Positions 1-12,302 of a stretch of DNA of 64,000 nt are shown one piece after another. The translations under genes and the position numbers were made by a program. Position 1 is the stretch's first letter. Each line of letters opens with the position of its first letter. Below the pieces are notes generated by a model that saw only the letters and a program-made list of their open reading frames with translations, had not been told where the DNA came from and did no database searches. Source of the stretch: Pterobdella sp. o SKG-2022 (taxonomy: Eukaryota > Annelida > Clitellata > Hirudinida > Piscicolidae); contig OZ038320.1 in NCBI GenBank assembly GCA_964035795.1, forward strand, positions 27,101,705 through 27,165,704, given 5' to 3'.

Positions 1-79
1 AGATAGATAAACATTTTAATACTGTTTATGCATGAAAAAATATCAGCTAAAGTAGAAATTGTCATAGTAAATAACACAC

Positions 80-3000
80 AGTTCCAGCTAGCACTCCTAC
101 AGCTTCTCCGCATTTAACTTCAGCTAGCAAGAAGCGAGCATAAAAAAGGATGCGTAGTTGATCATCTGTCAGTTGCATCAGAGCCTTGGTACTCATGTCT
201 CTTTTCAATGTATTCTTCTCTATCTGTAGGTTTTAAATGATTTCAATTGTATAAAAATAAAAAACTCAAAAGCACTTTAATTCTAAATAGTTAAATTATT
301 CTAGCACAAATAAATTTAATTCAAAAACTGAACTGAACAACGCAGATTTAACTATACACATATAAATAAGTCGATATAATGGCGAACAAACAGCGGTTTT
401 TTTTAGCTTGATGAACTCTTCCACTTGTCTAAGGAAAGACTGTGAGCTTCTCTTCATAGCTCCATTTAGAGGGTGCCTGCTCCGAGGCAAGTTCTTCTTC
501 ACTAGTCTGTTGTCATTAATCACTAATAATATACTTTTTTAAGTAGTGTCTGGATGAATTAATCACAAAAAATTTTTAATTACTATTATAAAACTGTTTA
601 GAGACATCTTGATGTACTTATGAGCAATATCAAAAATCATTAACAGCATGCTAACTTATTATGGTAAGGCTATACATACCGAAAATTCTAGCTATTTTTG
701 CTTGATAAATGTAATAAGTCTTCTCATTAATCGACGTTAATGTTTTGAGATACTATTAGAAAAAGACTGTATAATGAAATTTCATGAAGTCAAATTTTAT
801 ACATGAAACTCTAAAAAAATCTCAATAGGATATTACTTATTGAGTTGCTTGACTGAGAGATCTCTGAAACGCTTCTCGACTTGCTCCATGCACCACTCTT
901 CTTTCTTTCCAGGGTGTGCAGCTTTCACCTTCGAGGTAATACCCAATAAATTATAACGTGTGTTGAGTAGAACATGAAACCAATAAAAAATTATTTAGTT
1001 AAACGAAATTCATTATTAAATAAATGGTAAAAATGGATGAATCATAACATTAAAAATTGCGCTAAAATATTGAAATAATAAAAGAATAGAATGAATATGA
1101 AATACAAACTTTCGGCAGTTCTTTGCGACTGAAAATGGCGAAAAGTTTAGGAGGCTTGAGATGTTGATGGCATTGAGTGAATTCTTGAACCTTTTGTGGT
1201 AACGATTATTAATAATTAAATTATCGCCATTTTTAAATTTAATTAATACGCAACCAAAATCGCTATTTGAAAATGTCTGATGATCGACTTATAGAAACTT
1301 TTGGTTATATTGGGTAATAACATCGGAATACATAACAAATAAAACACAAAAATGATCAAACAAAACTCTTACAATAAATGTACAAAATTTCTTCATTTTG
1401 AAGGTTAAAAACAAAATAAATATAAACAAGACTCTATTACTTTATCGACGTTTCCAAGGTGAATGAGCTGTATGATCTGTTTGATCACATGGTTATCTAG
1501 AAGGATGTGTGAGTTGTCAAGGAGGTGGTCAAAGTAGTTGAGGTTCAAGTAGGCAGTCATCATAATATCCAACGAATCCTCCCCATATTTGAACTGTTGT
1601 ACGGTGTTCTGATATAAACTGTGCTAGCATTGTTTTTAAGCAAATTCATCATTAATTGAGATTAAAGTAATGATAATTTCATTATTCACTCATATTTAAT
1701 TAACAATATTGAATAATATATACTTTATCAACCAATAATCTTCAAATGCAACCTGAATAATGCTGTTATCGGCATCTCTCACAGTGCCATCTGATGCAAC
1801 GATGAGGGCCTCCATATGTTTGATGAGGCACCTCTGTAGGTAGCCACTTCTGCTCGTCTTCACTGCAGTGTCCACCAAGCCCTGCACACGTTTGGAAGTT
1901 CATGTAGACAAGTGAATTATGAAGTATCTATATCGAAAGGACACTAAAGAGACTTGGGTTAATAGACTTTATATGAACGAAACTTTTTGAAGTAATTAAA
2001 TTATAAAAAAAACGACTCTTAATGGAAAGCTCGCTCGAAAACTATAATTTTATACCAAAAAATTTAATGATTTACATCTCTTCCAGCCATGCAATGGAAA
2101 AAAAACTCCTGGCATGGAAGGCCAGTGAGGAAACGATCAGAAATGAACCCTCCAGCCCTAGGGCTCAAGTCGTAAGGCCTGAAGGAAGGCAGAGAGGCCC
2201 CAGAAATGCAACGAGGAGGCCTGCAGCCCTCCAGATCTACCTGGCCCAGAAGACAAGAAATCTGCATGCAATTCACCTGTGTGCAGAAAATATAACTCAG
2301 TTTAATGGCGAATACTATTATCAGTTTTTAAAGTTAGACAATAACCAGCCTCTAATATTTATTCTATTATACAGTAACTCAAAATAAGGACGCTAAATTA
2401 GATGCAGTTTAACATGAACGCCCAAAACACATAATTAAAATTAATATATTTTCATACCAAACTCCCTTTCGCTCCTGATTGGACCATCAATTGAAGGCTG
2501 TTGCTAGGGAAAGGCTTTACCAAGTCCTTAGGCCAGCATGAACTGTCAATTATGTTGAGTAGTTACATTTATTCGTGTCAATTAGTTGAACTTATACAAA
2601 TTTGAAAAAACTATTTGAAAATTTTTTTTATAAAAATAAACATTATAATAAACATTTGAAATAATGAAATATATTCAGCGCTAAAAATTTCAGGTCTATT
2701 GTGTAAAAATAATGAGAGATGTTATTTAAAACAATGCAGCTACAAACTTTTTGATAGCGTCTTGATACTGCGTCATTTGACTATTGATAGCACCATCCAA
2801 CTCCAACAAATCAACTTTCTTCTTACTGAACTGTACATTCCTCAAACCATCCTCAATCTCTTTGTCATCTGCTTCAGGTTCCCTCAATGCTTTGGAGACA
2901 ACTAAGTTACCACAGTTCTTCACGGCGTTTACTTGCTTTTGTCTTAATTTGTCACCCTTTAAAGTAAAATTTATAAATAAAAATTAAGATAAAAAAGCAA

Positions 3001-6000
3001 CTCAATAGCAAATCATTACAACGGATAGGTGAGGCATCAAAATTTAAAGATAAATCAGCACACCATAGCTTTTATCTTCCAGGGAACTCGAGTTTCAAAA
3101 AACTTGAAAACTAGACACGTTAAAAAGTACCTTTTTAGAGATGATAATATCCTCAATGCCGAGAGTGAAGGAATGATAACTCCTCAAAAAGTGGGTGAAA
3201 AGGCGAGCCAAACAGCTTAACAACTCACTCGACACCGACCCACCATACATCTGTTGCACACATCAGAGCAACTTATAATTCTGTTACATAAGCTGTATAT
3301 ATTATATTTACTTGTTCATCTTTTAGATATTACTATTATGATAACTTTTAAATCTTCACACTATATCAATTCAAGTCTTTAATCATATCAATTTATGAAA
3401 TATTTGTGAAAGAAAATTTTATTCGATTACTGATATACCCAAAGATATAAACTAATATCCAACTCATCCTAGCATGGAAACGGACGCAAAACGATGATGA
3501 TGAATATTATAAACAATAAAATGAACATAAGAAACCTCATAGCAACAGTGCACCAATCCATAAGCAGTAGCTCCATAATGGTTCTTATCAAGCACCCCCA
3601 CGAGCAACTCTCCTCCCAACACAACCACTTCACTCTCTGTCACATCCGAGTAGTCCTTACCATCTCCTAAACCTGCTCTTTTCCATTCCTGTTATGAGAG
3701 GTTGGGGATTAAATATAGCTTGAATAACACTAGTATTGAAAGTTCGGTGACAACAAATAGATGTTTGTACAGTTCTGAGAAATAAGGATAATTGGACACA
3801 AAGATTATTTATAATCATGGTTGAAAGTCCTATAAATAAGTGAACGTGTTAACTATTTATTACATTATCGGAGATCTTGGACTTGGCTCGGAGATTCAAT
3901 GGTTTTGAGCCTTCAGGGATCAGATTCAATAGGATTGTGCTGATTATCTATGAAAAAATTGAAAAAAATGTAATTATTGAGACGGTGGAAAGTTTACTTC
4001 AAATTTTTTTATATAATACAATTATAATGATTTTGATATAATAAAATTATAACGGTTTCTATAAAATACAAGTATAGCGGTATTCATATAATACATTTAT
4101 GATGCTTTTTATATAACGCAAATATAATTGAAAAATATTCACAACAATAAGGTACAAAACAATAAACACAGAAACACTGATATTTAACAACTAATGAACC
4201 TGCTTGCCTGACCACATGACACACGGCTTGAGAATACATGGTCTCAGAAGCTTTATACCAGAGTAACTGACTGGCAGTGCCGAAAAAACCAACTCTTCAT
4301 ACTCTCGCTTACAAAAATGCGTGCCTTTGACTGTTAACAACACACCCGATATCATGTGATCTTGGATCAAACCAGCTATTGGCTTGCCGTCTTTTGGCAC
4401 CAAGTACTGCTCATCTGCTATGGCTGTGGTGAGGTTAAAAATGAAAATCACAGTCATTTGATAGATTAGTATTTCATCAATTTTTTCATAGTGAATTATA
4501 TTATATGTTGTGAAACTGAAAACCAACCCAAAATCGTTGCCTCAGCTTTAGCAGGGAATCCCTCAATCAAATGAGCGTTCATCTCATCGCCGTCAAAATC
4601 TGCATTGAATGCCTTACATGAAGTGTAGTTGATTCTCAACGTTTTTTCCATCGGAAGCACTCGAGCCTGGTAAGTATGATATAATTCCTTTCAAAAAATC
4701 ATCATCAAATCTTCGAAATGGTACCATTATTAATGTTAATAGTTTGTATATTCCCAAATAATGACAATAGTAATAAATGAAAAATAATGACGAGTTATAA
4801 TGGTACCTTGAATGTTTGCATGGATGGCTTGTGCAGAGTGGGTTGTCTGTTCAGTAGCATCATATCTCCAGACACCATATGTCTCTTAACCTTTAAAACA
4901 ACCGAATTTTAATTTAACAAGAACGTTCTTATCACATTTATATCATTTTAGAATTTGAATGACTATCGAAAAAAATTTTGTAGGTCATTGAACCATTGAA
5001 GAAGATAATGGATATATTATATTTATATTCCCTCTAAATGACTGAGAATGTATAAATTATAGTAAGATCTCGATAATATAAAAAAGTTTACCTAATAAAA
5101 AATTTTAATATTACAATGCTGCATTTTTTTTAAGTAAATTTTAAAAATCAAGTTGCAAATTAACAAAATGATCTAACAATTTTGAATGGTTTTTTGCAGG
5201 GATGTATTTGCACTTTGGGTGTCAATAATTGATGCGCCAGTGCACCACGCTCCTTATCACTCAAGCCTTTCAACAGCACCACCCTTGCCCCTTCCATTTC
5301 CACTGAATGAGCTCTGCAGCAATTTCAATATATATAGCAAATGAATTCAATCATGTTCATCGTCATAATGCCACAAAAATAGGACTATAAAGATAATGAA
5401 ATGACTTCAAAAAGAATTTATGATGCTTTATAAAAACTACTGTTATGAGGGATTATAATTAGAACGAAAACAAGCCACCAACCCTGGGTACTTGTCAGGC
5501 CCGTTGAGAACAGCTTGTTTGAGGGTTTCAAAGTTTCTGGGCTGCACCACTTCACTGACAAAGAGGCGCTTGGCAAATTCTTCTGGCAGACCTACTTCAT
5601 TGCAGGCCAGATATGGGTCAGGAGAGATGACGGATCTTGCAGCATTATTCACCCTCTTACCCATCATGTTCATTCTCAATAAACCCTGTTTCTTCTCCAG
5701 TAACTGGTGTAATTGGTTGGCATTATAACATTATGTTCATTAATGATCAAAGCGTTAACTTATGGATTAAGTTTAATTATTTCTTTGAACCCTCATTACC
5801 TGTTTAATTCCTGGCTGTTGATCTTTGATAACTTTTGAGAGGTTTTGGTCAAAATGACTGTTGACCCTCATTTGTAAATCCAACCAGGCTTTCATTTTTG
5901 CTTCATTATTTTCCTAAAAAATTATATAAATTCAAATGTAATTATTAGTTATTTTCAAATTTTTTCAACTTTAAGCATGCTAACAATTCATGAACCTTAT

Positions 6001-8296
6001 CTTGCTGTCATAATAAATGTTTCAAAACCATCATATAATGAAATTTTTAAACTTAAAAACCACTAGAGTAATACAATGGAAGGTTAATTACCAAGCTATC
6101 CAACAGTTTTTATAATAAAACTCGTTATCATCGTTTATCGTCTCAATTTCATAGGATTAACCAACATGTACAGTTATTAAACATGGATTCTACAAAATAA
6201 CCAACTTGATCCTCAGCAGTGATGATGGCTTTGAGATTGAGAGATGCGATGAGAATATGCTTGAGATTCATAGTGAGAGGTTTGTCAACCAGAGTGGATT
6301 TGAAACGCGACAACTGTGAACACATTTTGGATCATTTTATAACCCATTAAATTTACTCTCAAAACATTCACCATCACCATTTTATCGGCTTTGTATCCCC
6401 ATTTTATGGGGTTAAGCGTTACTCTTAAAACATTGAAGAACTTTATTGATTAACTGGCTTTAATTCTAAACAATGAAGAACCTCAAAAGTGCAAAAAAAG
6501 CTATAATATTATATGACACTAGAACAAAACTAGAAGCATGCAGACTGTAAGATACATACAGGTCTAGATCGAGTAGGAGCCACAAGTATATTTTCAAGGA
6601 AAAGTGAGTCAGTGGGTGAGTGAGCAGTGGGTGATGTGTTACACAGAATTTTCATCACAGCTGGTTGGTTCTGTGCCACTTTAGCAAGAAGCACACGAGC
6701 ATCCACTTGGGATACAATGTTTTGTAGCAAGATTCTCTCACCTGCTTCCATGTTTCTCACCTCTGAACTGTTTTTAGAAAATAATTTATGTATTGTCAGT
6801 TGATATTTATATATAATTTTTTTTTCAAAGTATTAGTATGTTTCAAAATTTTTTTATAAGTTGAGAATTAATTTTTAAGAATTTATATAAGCTCTATAAA
6901 GTTAATCTTAATTTTGAAAAATGGTTAGAAAACATTATGAATTTACAATTGCTTGTCTTCTTTGCGACTTGTGAAGAAGATTTGAGCCATATTTTCATGT
7001 CTGAGGTTTCTTGTTGGTGTGTGACAATTGCCACAAATCTTAGGTAACTGCTCATGAATGTTTAAAACTGTTAGCATAAATAGATAGATACCAAGATTTC
7101 AAATCTGATTTTTCTCCACTATATTGAGGGTGGCTAGATTATAACTACCACCGCCATCTATACTGATACTGCTTAGTATAATTTTTATAAGCACTCCACA
7201 TCATTTTCCTATTTTAAAAAAGTTACCAAAAAATAAATTAAAGAGAAAAGACCTTGATTAGAAAGTTTTTGACACACATTTTTTTAAGGCCTTCAGTATT
7301 CTTTACAGGTTTCCTACTGCCAGATGCTACATCTTTGATATTTTAAAATACTATGACATAAACTTTCATTGGAAATAATGAATTACTAATGAATTATGAA
7401 GAGGTTTTACTTATTGAAAAAATTTTAGTTGATATTTTTGAATAAACGAGTTTAAAATAAATTCCTCATAACTTGAATAACTTATAAAAATTTTCAGAAA
7501 TAAATATATATCAAAAAAACTTTTTAGAAGATAATCCTCAAGTCGAGAGTGTAACTCTTCGATGATCACTTCAAAATTGGTTTCTTTAACATCACCCAAA
7601 CACTCCCTCATTATGGCCCTTATGTCATCTAGAGCAGTCACCAAACCTACCTCATATGCTTTCATCTCCATCACAAAGATCTCACACTCGTACTTCTTTC
7701 TCAAGAAATGTCCACACTTGAAACAAATGGCTTTCAGAAGCTGTAAAAAGTGTTAATAATAAAAATCTAACTTTAAAAAAACTTATTTTGAATTATGGCA
7801 AAATCTTTTGAGCAATTTACTTCAACTACTTACTGCATACATGTGATGAAATGTGATGGGGTTGAAAAGAGGCAGAGGGAAAGTAATATGACCCATGTGA
7901 CCTGGGCACACATGCATGCTTTTGTTGGTCAATGTTGAATAAGACAATCCACATTTCTCACATAATGTAAATTTGCTTTGAGTACCTTTGAACATTTTTA
8001 TGAATAATATTGAGTAGATTTTATTTTTGAGTGATTATTAATATGAATACGCTATATCAGCACAAAATAAAATCCATATAAGTATGTTACATTAGAGTAT
8101 ATTAATTTGAAATAAAATAATGAATAAAACCTAGCTCAGGATCATATAAACTTCCTCTGTTGGGGTTGTAGAGAAGATCAAGTGAAACAGGATTATATAT
8201 TTCTTTGACACTCAATTTTTTTATTTCATCAGCGGTGTACAGAGAATGTTTTGCTTTCAATATGGAAAAAAATTGCAGCGAATCATTCTCCTGCAT
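80..8296 (-). CDS. POLR1A: DNA-directed RNA polymerase I largest subunit (RPA1/RPA190), N-terminal two thirds
   Basis: Catalytic subunit of RNA polymerase I, which makes pre-rRNA in the nucleolus. I placed 25 exons: 8296-8131, 7985-7834, 7740-7521, 7326-7253, 7047-6947, 6767-6560, 6313-6206, 5913-5800, 5703-5483, 5313-5214, 4890-4807, 4666-4528, 4423-4200, 3947-3864, 3688-3536, 3251-3131, 2956-2748, 2542-2458, 2276-2076, 1881-1753, 1593-1441, 1190-1110, 928-837, 506-392, 223-80. All junctions are GT-AG and phases agree, giving about 1,159 codons of the roughly 1,700 usual for the family; the rest lies beyond the left edge. Seen in order: N-terminal CxxC and CPGHMGH zinc-binding clamp, [29 protein letters not shown], the Mg-binding [10 protein letters not shown] loop (about residues 537-546), [43 protein letters not shown], and [10 protein letters not shown] just before the trigger-loop region. 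The start is the ATG at 8296, 15 codons before a conserved block ([11 protein letters not shown]). Exon 3251-3131 carries one base too many (see findings). Confidence 0.97.
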
Positions 8297-9158
8297 CTTA
8301 CACACGTGGGACTTTTTTTTGAATAATCTTCAGTAATTAACTTTATTTCACACTTTTTATTATGAACTTAAGTTTGAACTCTTTAACAATAAATAATAGA
8401 TCTTTATAAGAAGTTTAAAAAATAAAATTAAATTTCTACAAATTGGTGAAAAGTAAATTTTAGGTTAACAGAACTAAAAACGAAATTTTTTGGTGTAGTG
8501 AAAAATTGACAAAAATGTACAATAACTAATTTTTTTTCATATTTTATTTTCAAAAAATGAATATAATTAAGTGTTCATTGAAATCATCTTCGGTGGTTTG
8601 GGAAATTGGGTTCTGAAGACCCAAAGATTGAAAGCGTTTCTTTCTATTTTTAAAAATTGAAAAGGCACAAAATATATTTTGAAAAATATTGTTCCGTTGG
8701 TTCAGAGAAGGATTATATTCCAATCAGCATCATCAATTACTATTGTACAAACTTCCAAACTCATCGTAAGCAGTTGAAACATAATGAAATCATCGATACA
8801 TATGTATGAAATTTAAGCGAAGCTATTTTACAAACTTATGATCAAAAACGTGCAAATAGTTAATTTTTTGATAAGTCACGTAGTTATAAAGATTTAAGAT
8901 TTGATTAAGATTTACTAAATCTGCATTGTTATAGTTGGAACTATGGGACAAAACAACATTACAAATTTTTATGAAGCTTTTTATTGATAAAACATTGCTT
9001 TCCGTTTTTTCACATTTTGAGTCTAGAGTAGCCATGCCACTTTTTGTCATCCACCTATTTGGTTTGCTCATTTCATCGCCTGGTGACATATTTTTTATTC
9101 CAGTTAACTATTTGAGCTATTCAAACAGCAACTTAAAATTTTGTTTTTTATTTATTTA
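8297..9158. other. Upstream flank of POLR1A, no gene seen
   Basis: AT-rich sequence between the POLR1A start and the LINE relic. It should hold the POLR1A promoter and 5' UTR, but I see no convincing promoter element. Short open frames here are low-complexity and lack splice-consistent partners. Confidence 0.5.
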
Positions 9159-9938
9159 ATAATAATAATAATGAGTTGTTCATATAGCGCCTCTTACGCC
9201 TCATTTAGAGGCACTCTGCTATAAACTGTTTAAAGAAGAAAGTTTTTAGGTTTTTGAGGAAAGTAGGATAAGAAGAAGGTTTGAGATAAAGAGGAAGAGA
9301 GTTCCAGAGAAGTAGACCAGAAAAAGAAAAAGCAGTTTTAGCATAAGAATGAGAGAGAGAGGTAATGAAGAGTTGAGAGCGAGTAGAGGACCGTAGGCCA
9401 GTACGTTTAGGAGGTAGTAAGAGGTTAGAAAGATTGGAAAGCGAAGTAGAATGAGAAATTTTATACATGAGAAAACAGATTTTGAAGGAAGAGCGGAAGT
9501 GAAGAGGTAGCCAGTGAAGATCGACAAGAGATGAAGAGAAATGGGAGAATTTAGGAGTATGAGAAACAAGCGTGCAGCATAGTTGAAAGCTTTAGTTAGA
9601 GAGTAGAAAGTAGATAAAGAAAGATAAAAGTAAAAAGAGTTGCAATAATCAAGTCGGGAGAGAACAAGAGAGCAGACAAGAATCATAAGAGACATCATCG
9701 AGATAAGAAGAGGTCTGTCTGATACGACGTAGGTGAAAAAAACAAGAAGAAGCAACAAAGAGAATTTGAAGATTAAAAGAAAGGAAAGAATCAAGGAGAA
9801 AGCCAAGACAGCGAATAGTGTAAGAGGGAAGGATAGTAAGATCAGAGATCATAATGGGAGGGAGAAAGCAAGAAAGAGATTTGGACCTAGAAAGATAAAG
9901 TTAAATTTAGAGGGATTAAGTTCTAGATGCATGAAGTA
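9159..9938 (-). mobile_element. Decayed L2/CR1-like non-LTR retrotransposon, 3' end of the reverse-transcriptase ORF plus (ATT)n tail
   Basis: Read on the minus strand, the translation follows the C-terminal part of a LINE reverse transcriptase across three frames: NPSKFNFIFLG near 9905, then SYTIRCLGFLLD and FFHLRRIRQTSSYL (frame of 9852-9649), LVLSRLDYCNS (frame of 9806-9246), HWLPLHFRS, and finally FSFSGLLLWNSLPLYLKP with NLKTFFFKQF ending at 9205. The changes of frame show at least two indels, so the copy is dead. After the stop comes a short 3' UTR with GGCGCTATATGAAC followed by ATT repeats at 9159-9173, the tail type of this LINE group. The 5' part (endonuclease and RT fingers) is missing, as expected of a 5'-truncated insertion. 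The clade assignment is inferred from these motifs. Confidence 0.88.
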
Positions 9939-11489
9939 AATTAATTATGAATTAATTAAATATAAATGGCAATACAAAAAATGGACGCTTTGATCTCTGA
10001 AATTATATCATCCCATTATATATTTTTATTGCTGATTAATTATCTATTGAGCCAGACATTATCTTTAGAAAAAATAATTAATTTGTTATCTTTTAATACT
10101 ATCAATTCTTTTAAAAGTATTTTAAATAACAAAAAAAATGCTTATAATGCATTTCAAATAACTTTCAATATGCGTAATGATAAAATACCCATTATCTCTT
10201 TATTGAACTTTGAAACGTTATTCTGGATATTTATCTGTCTTTGGGATTAAAATATCTGTAGTATTTTTAAAAAATTATCTTTCAAAAAAATTCATCTTTT
10301 AAACACTTCTCATCTAAATTTATGCTTAATAAACAAAAATTTTAATCACAAAAGTTTTTAAAAAATAAAACAACAAACATATTTTTAAATTCTAGAAACT
10401 TCAAAAACAAAAATATTAATTCTTTTATGGAAATTTTTGCTTGTTTATGGTTTAAACCGTGAGGATGAACTGCCGTTACGGGTAATTTCTTATTCAAAAA
10501 TTTTCATTCGTAATTTTGTATATTCACATAGGGAAGTTTCGAAAATTTTCTAAAAGTTTTTTATAATTCTTTGCCCTAGTACGTGGTGAACAATCACATT
10601 GTTCTTTAACTAAAAGCATGTAAGCTTTAGTGTAATGTTAACGAAAACTCTATAAAAAATACTATATGTTAATAACTTAAACTGAATTTTGAATTTCTAA
10701 GTTAAGATGAAAACTTATGAAAAAATTTGTCATGTATGACCTTATGAGTTTTTGATCTTTTCAGAATTTATTTATCTCTTTTTGCAGTTTATTTTCATTT
10801 ATAAATCTAAGCAAGCTAATTTTCTAATTTTAAGTTTTTTCTTTAGTTTTTAAGTTTAGATTAGTTGTAATTCAAAAGTAAATTCTATTGCCATGGGCAA
10901 GTTTGAAGTTATTTTTACTAATTCTGTTAGTCATAATGTGATAATAATTACACCAAGTTATACAAAATTTATTTATATGCACTGTATACATTTTTTCTCA
11001 TTTTCTATTCATATAACAAAGTAACTTCATAAAACTTTTAAGGACATTTAGTTTTGTTTGAGTCATATTTTATCATTGCAGGCTCTACAGAGTGCTCATT
11101 TCTTATATCTTCTTTCAATTATACTTGTTTCAGTGTTCTCAAAATGTTTCATAACTAAATTTTGTACCAACCAGTTTTTTCAGTTAGTTTAGTGCTCATT
11201 TCTTATATCTTCTTTCAATTATACTTGTTTCAGTGTTCTCAAAATGTTTCATAACTAAATTTTCAACCAACCAGTTTTTTTAGTTAGTTTTGTTGAAAAA
11301 TATTTAAAGAAAGTTAAAATATTTAATTGAATTAATATTAGTGTTGTTTCTTTTGCTCTTTGTATTGATTTTATAGTCATATTCAAAGAAATTATTTTCC
11401 ATTATGTTAGATAATTATGATTGTGTGTTCATTTGGTCTACATTTAGCTAATATTTTCAAATAAAATTTCTAATATTTTTCAATAATAG
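9939..11489. other. AT-rich non-coding stretch
   Basis: Apart from the 100-bp tandem duplication at 11091-11290 listed separately, I see no supported gene. The 94-codon open frame near 9966-10250 is AT-driven and resembles nothing I know. Confidence 0.5.
11091..11290. repeat. 100-bp direct tandem duplication
   Basis: Two adjacent copies, 11091-11190 and 11191-11290, start AGTGCTCATTTCTTATATCT and match at about 97 of 100 positions. The few differences are clustered near the 3' part of the unit (GTACC/CAACC and CAGTT/TAGTT). This is a recent local duplication, with no coding capacity seen. Confidence 0.95.
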
Positions 11490-11546
11490 ATTATCATTCT
11501 TTTGTAAACAACGGCAAAGCAAACTGCCAAAGTGTATTAACGGAAG
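11490..11546 (+). CDS. Candidate upstream exon of the Asn-rich gene at 12303-18746
   Basis: A 57-base open segment after a TAATAG acceptor and before a GGAAG|GTCTTG donor. It starts and ends in phase 1, which is what the next exon (12303) needs. The frame reads VNNGKANCQSVLTE. The GC and codon content look more coding than the flanks, but nothing else supports it. Cryptic splice-like sites are common in such AT-rich DNA. Confidence 0.3.
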
Positions 11547-11706
11547 GTCTTGATTTCAATAATTTCAAGTTTGAGCTCAAGCTGACAGCTTAAAAAATTT
11601 ACTTTAAATAAATGAAGTATTTTATAAATTTTTCTACAAGTAGTATCAATAATCTAAGCCGGGAGTTGTCAATCCCAGTTTCTAAGACGCACAGTAGTAT
11701 AATCTA

Positions 11707-11800
11707 AAATGCTTTTTATTACAATACAATTATGAATATGGTTATAGTGACAGGAGTTTCTAGACCATACAATTATTTCACGAAAAAAACTGACAATAAA
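11707..11800 (+). repeat. Dispersed repeat relic, copy 1
   Basis: About 95 bp related to 39642-39740, sharing GCTTTTT, GAAT-TGGTTATAGT, CAGGAGTTTCT and a following CCA-AATTATT then A-rich stretch, with small indels. Same orientation as the other copy. The family is not identified. Confidence 0.55.
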
Positions 11801-12302
11801 TAAAATCTGTCGAGTGTACATTTTCAAATAATTCAAGATATTGCAAAATATATGAAAACCATATTTGAACAATAAGGAAAATGTACTATTTTTTAACCCA
11901 AGACGTCATTTCTTGTTCATTCACAATTATATTCGACACTATTCTAAAGCCATGACGTTTAAAACAACTCGAGCACATATTTAATTATTATTTATTTAGA
12001 TTTCCATGAGTATTTATATACTGTATATAAATATATATAGGTTATATAACCCGCCTGAACAGCTTTATAATGCTATATGTATCTAAATTGTCAATGCCTT
12101 TAAAAAGTGCATATTATTCACAATATTTTGATATTAATTTTTACTTTAAAAGTTTTATTTTTCTACAACTAAAGTTTAGTTTATACATTTGAAAGTAGGG
12201 CATTTTATTCAAAAATTTTTAATTATAAGTTTAAATGATTTAATTTCATTATATTCTAATATATTTAATACAAAAAACAGTTACGCAACTTTAGAAAGGC
12301 AG

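Noticed and set aside
2022..2387. 121-codon plus-strand open frame
   Set aside because: Antisense to a strongly conserved POLR1A exon (2276-2076), which explains its openness.
9246..9806. 186-codon hydrophobic minus-strand protein that looks like a membrane protein
   Set aside because: Mostly an out-of-frame reading of the decayed LINE reverse transcriptase.
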